Shown: piece by piece, positions 63,638-64,000 of the stretch | How the letters are laid out: every line of letters begins with the position of its first letter | Position numbering within the stretch: position 1 is the first letter of the stretch | From: JACKBK01 sp963707275 | Lineage (GTDB): Bacteria; Chloroflexota; Anaerolineae; JAAEKA01 | DNA: 64,000 bases | Assembly (NCBI GenBank): GCA_963707275.1 | Contig: CAVPPH010000011.1 | Location: 1-64,000, forward strand | Reading direction: 5' to 3' | Made by a program: the position numbers and the translations under genes | Notes under the pieces: generated by a model | Databases searched by the model: none | What the model was told of the DNA's origin: nothing | Seen by the model: only the letters and a program-made list of their open reading frames with translations

Positions 63638-64000
63638 TTTAGCTGCCTTGTCGTGGTGTTACGACGCAATGGAGCGTCGCTCGCGATTTTAGCACGACGG
63701 ACACGGTTTCACCAGAAGTCCGTGCGACGATCAATGATCTTGAGAATTGAGGGCGGTCATCCACTCGCCACGCTCGCCGGAGGCCACCCACCTCGTAGCC
63801 CGATCCGTTTTGCGTAGCAGTCGGGCGGGCCTCGCCAAACTATCACCGGAATATAGTCTCAACTTCCATCAAGCATCGACTGACATGGAAAACATGTTGA
63901 AACAGGATCGCTCTATCGGTACGGGTGCCGGCGGACGTGACCAGCGTCACCGCTGTGCCACAAAGCGAACCGCTGCCGTTCTCCATGCCGGACGGTTGCG
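63638..64000. other. Right-end intergenic stretch without recognised gene
   Basis: 363 bases. No conserved protein motif was found in any frame and no RNA gene was recognised. It may hold the start of a gene that begins beyond the edge. Confidence 0.4.

Overview
The window looks like a chromosomal piece of a high-GC member of the Chloroflexota (Caldilineae/Anaerolineae-like). This is inferred from the mix of genes: a TrmB-type regulator, an NBR1-Ig substrate-binding protein, a serpin, an F420-type (LLM) oxidoreductase, a DegV protein, a CoxMSL-G molybdenum hydroxylase cluster, helix-hairpin-helix coiled-coil proteins, and GAAC-N4-GTTC operator usage. No rRNA, tRNA or CRISPR array was seen. 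Taxonomy is an inference, not a measurement.

Layout. (1) 1-6220 is a visibly AT-richer accessory island. A Gabija-like defence pair (gajA, OLD-type ATPase/TOPRIM nuclease; gajB, UvrD-like helicase) lies on the minus strand. It is interrupted by an IS630-family element (TA duplication) and an IS5-family element (CTAG duplication), and flanked by a frame-broken IS481-like element. (2) 6286-12353, minus strand: molybdenum hydroxylase operon coxM-coxS-coxL-coxG followed by a Fic protein, with a decayed second copy of the CoxG membrane tail beyond it. (3) 12567-16472: two coiled-coil proteins, one of 992 residues with repeated Gly/Ala-rich hydrophobic segments and a C-terminal helix-hairpin-helix region. 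(4) 16694-18663: DUF302 gene divergent from an ECF sigma/zinc anti-sigma/OsmC block. (5) 18869-23620: PPK2, a tiny secreted peptide, a split STAND signalling pair (HTH-NB-ARC plus TPR) and a DJ-1-like protein. (6) 23844-30373: LLM oxidoreductase, iron-type ABC importer without its binding protein, MoaD/ThiS protein, methyltransferase, lectin-fold protein, small membrane protein. (7) 30503-46850: AsnB-PqqD pair, Tag glycosylase, M23 peptidase, flavin reductase, CrtC/AttH-like hydratase, a substrate-binding protein fused to Ig domains, an 18-residue tandem-repeat protein next to MscL, MenA, SufE, DinB, a serine hydrolase with an in-frame amber codon, an Fe-S protein and a serpin. (8) 46926-64000: FtsK-like translocase behind a LexA-like operator, DegV, RsmG, MFS exporter, PspC, ComM, a TrmB-permease-HlyD-ATPase export operon, ManA and a ThuA-like protein.

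Two window-wide features shape the reading. First, many conserved genes (coxL, comM, the double permease, gajA/gajB, tag, the LLM enzyme and others) are broken by single-base indels while their conserved motifs remain intact in successive frames. This looks more like residual sequencing error than decay, whereas the IS insertions have clean target duplications and are real. Second, intergenic gaps often carry short tandem words of 6-9 bases (such as CAACTTG, GTGATGC, GGGAAA and GTACGA types) and strong palindromes.

The most notable items are the Gabija pair whose frames are restored in silico by removing each IS plus one target copy, the LexA-like palindrome filling the spacer of a near-consensus promoter for the FtsK-like gene, the HTH-NB-ARC/TPR split STAND pair, the four-segment coiled-coil protein, and the 18-residue repeat protein upstream of mscL.
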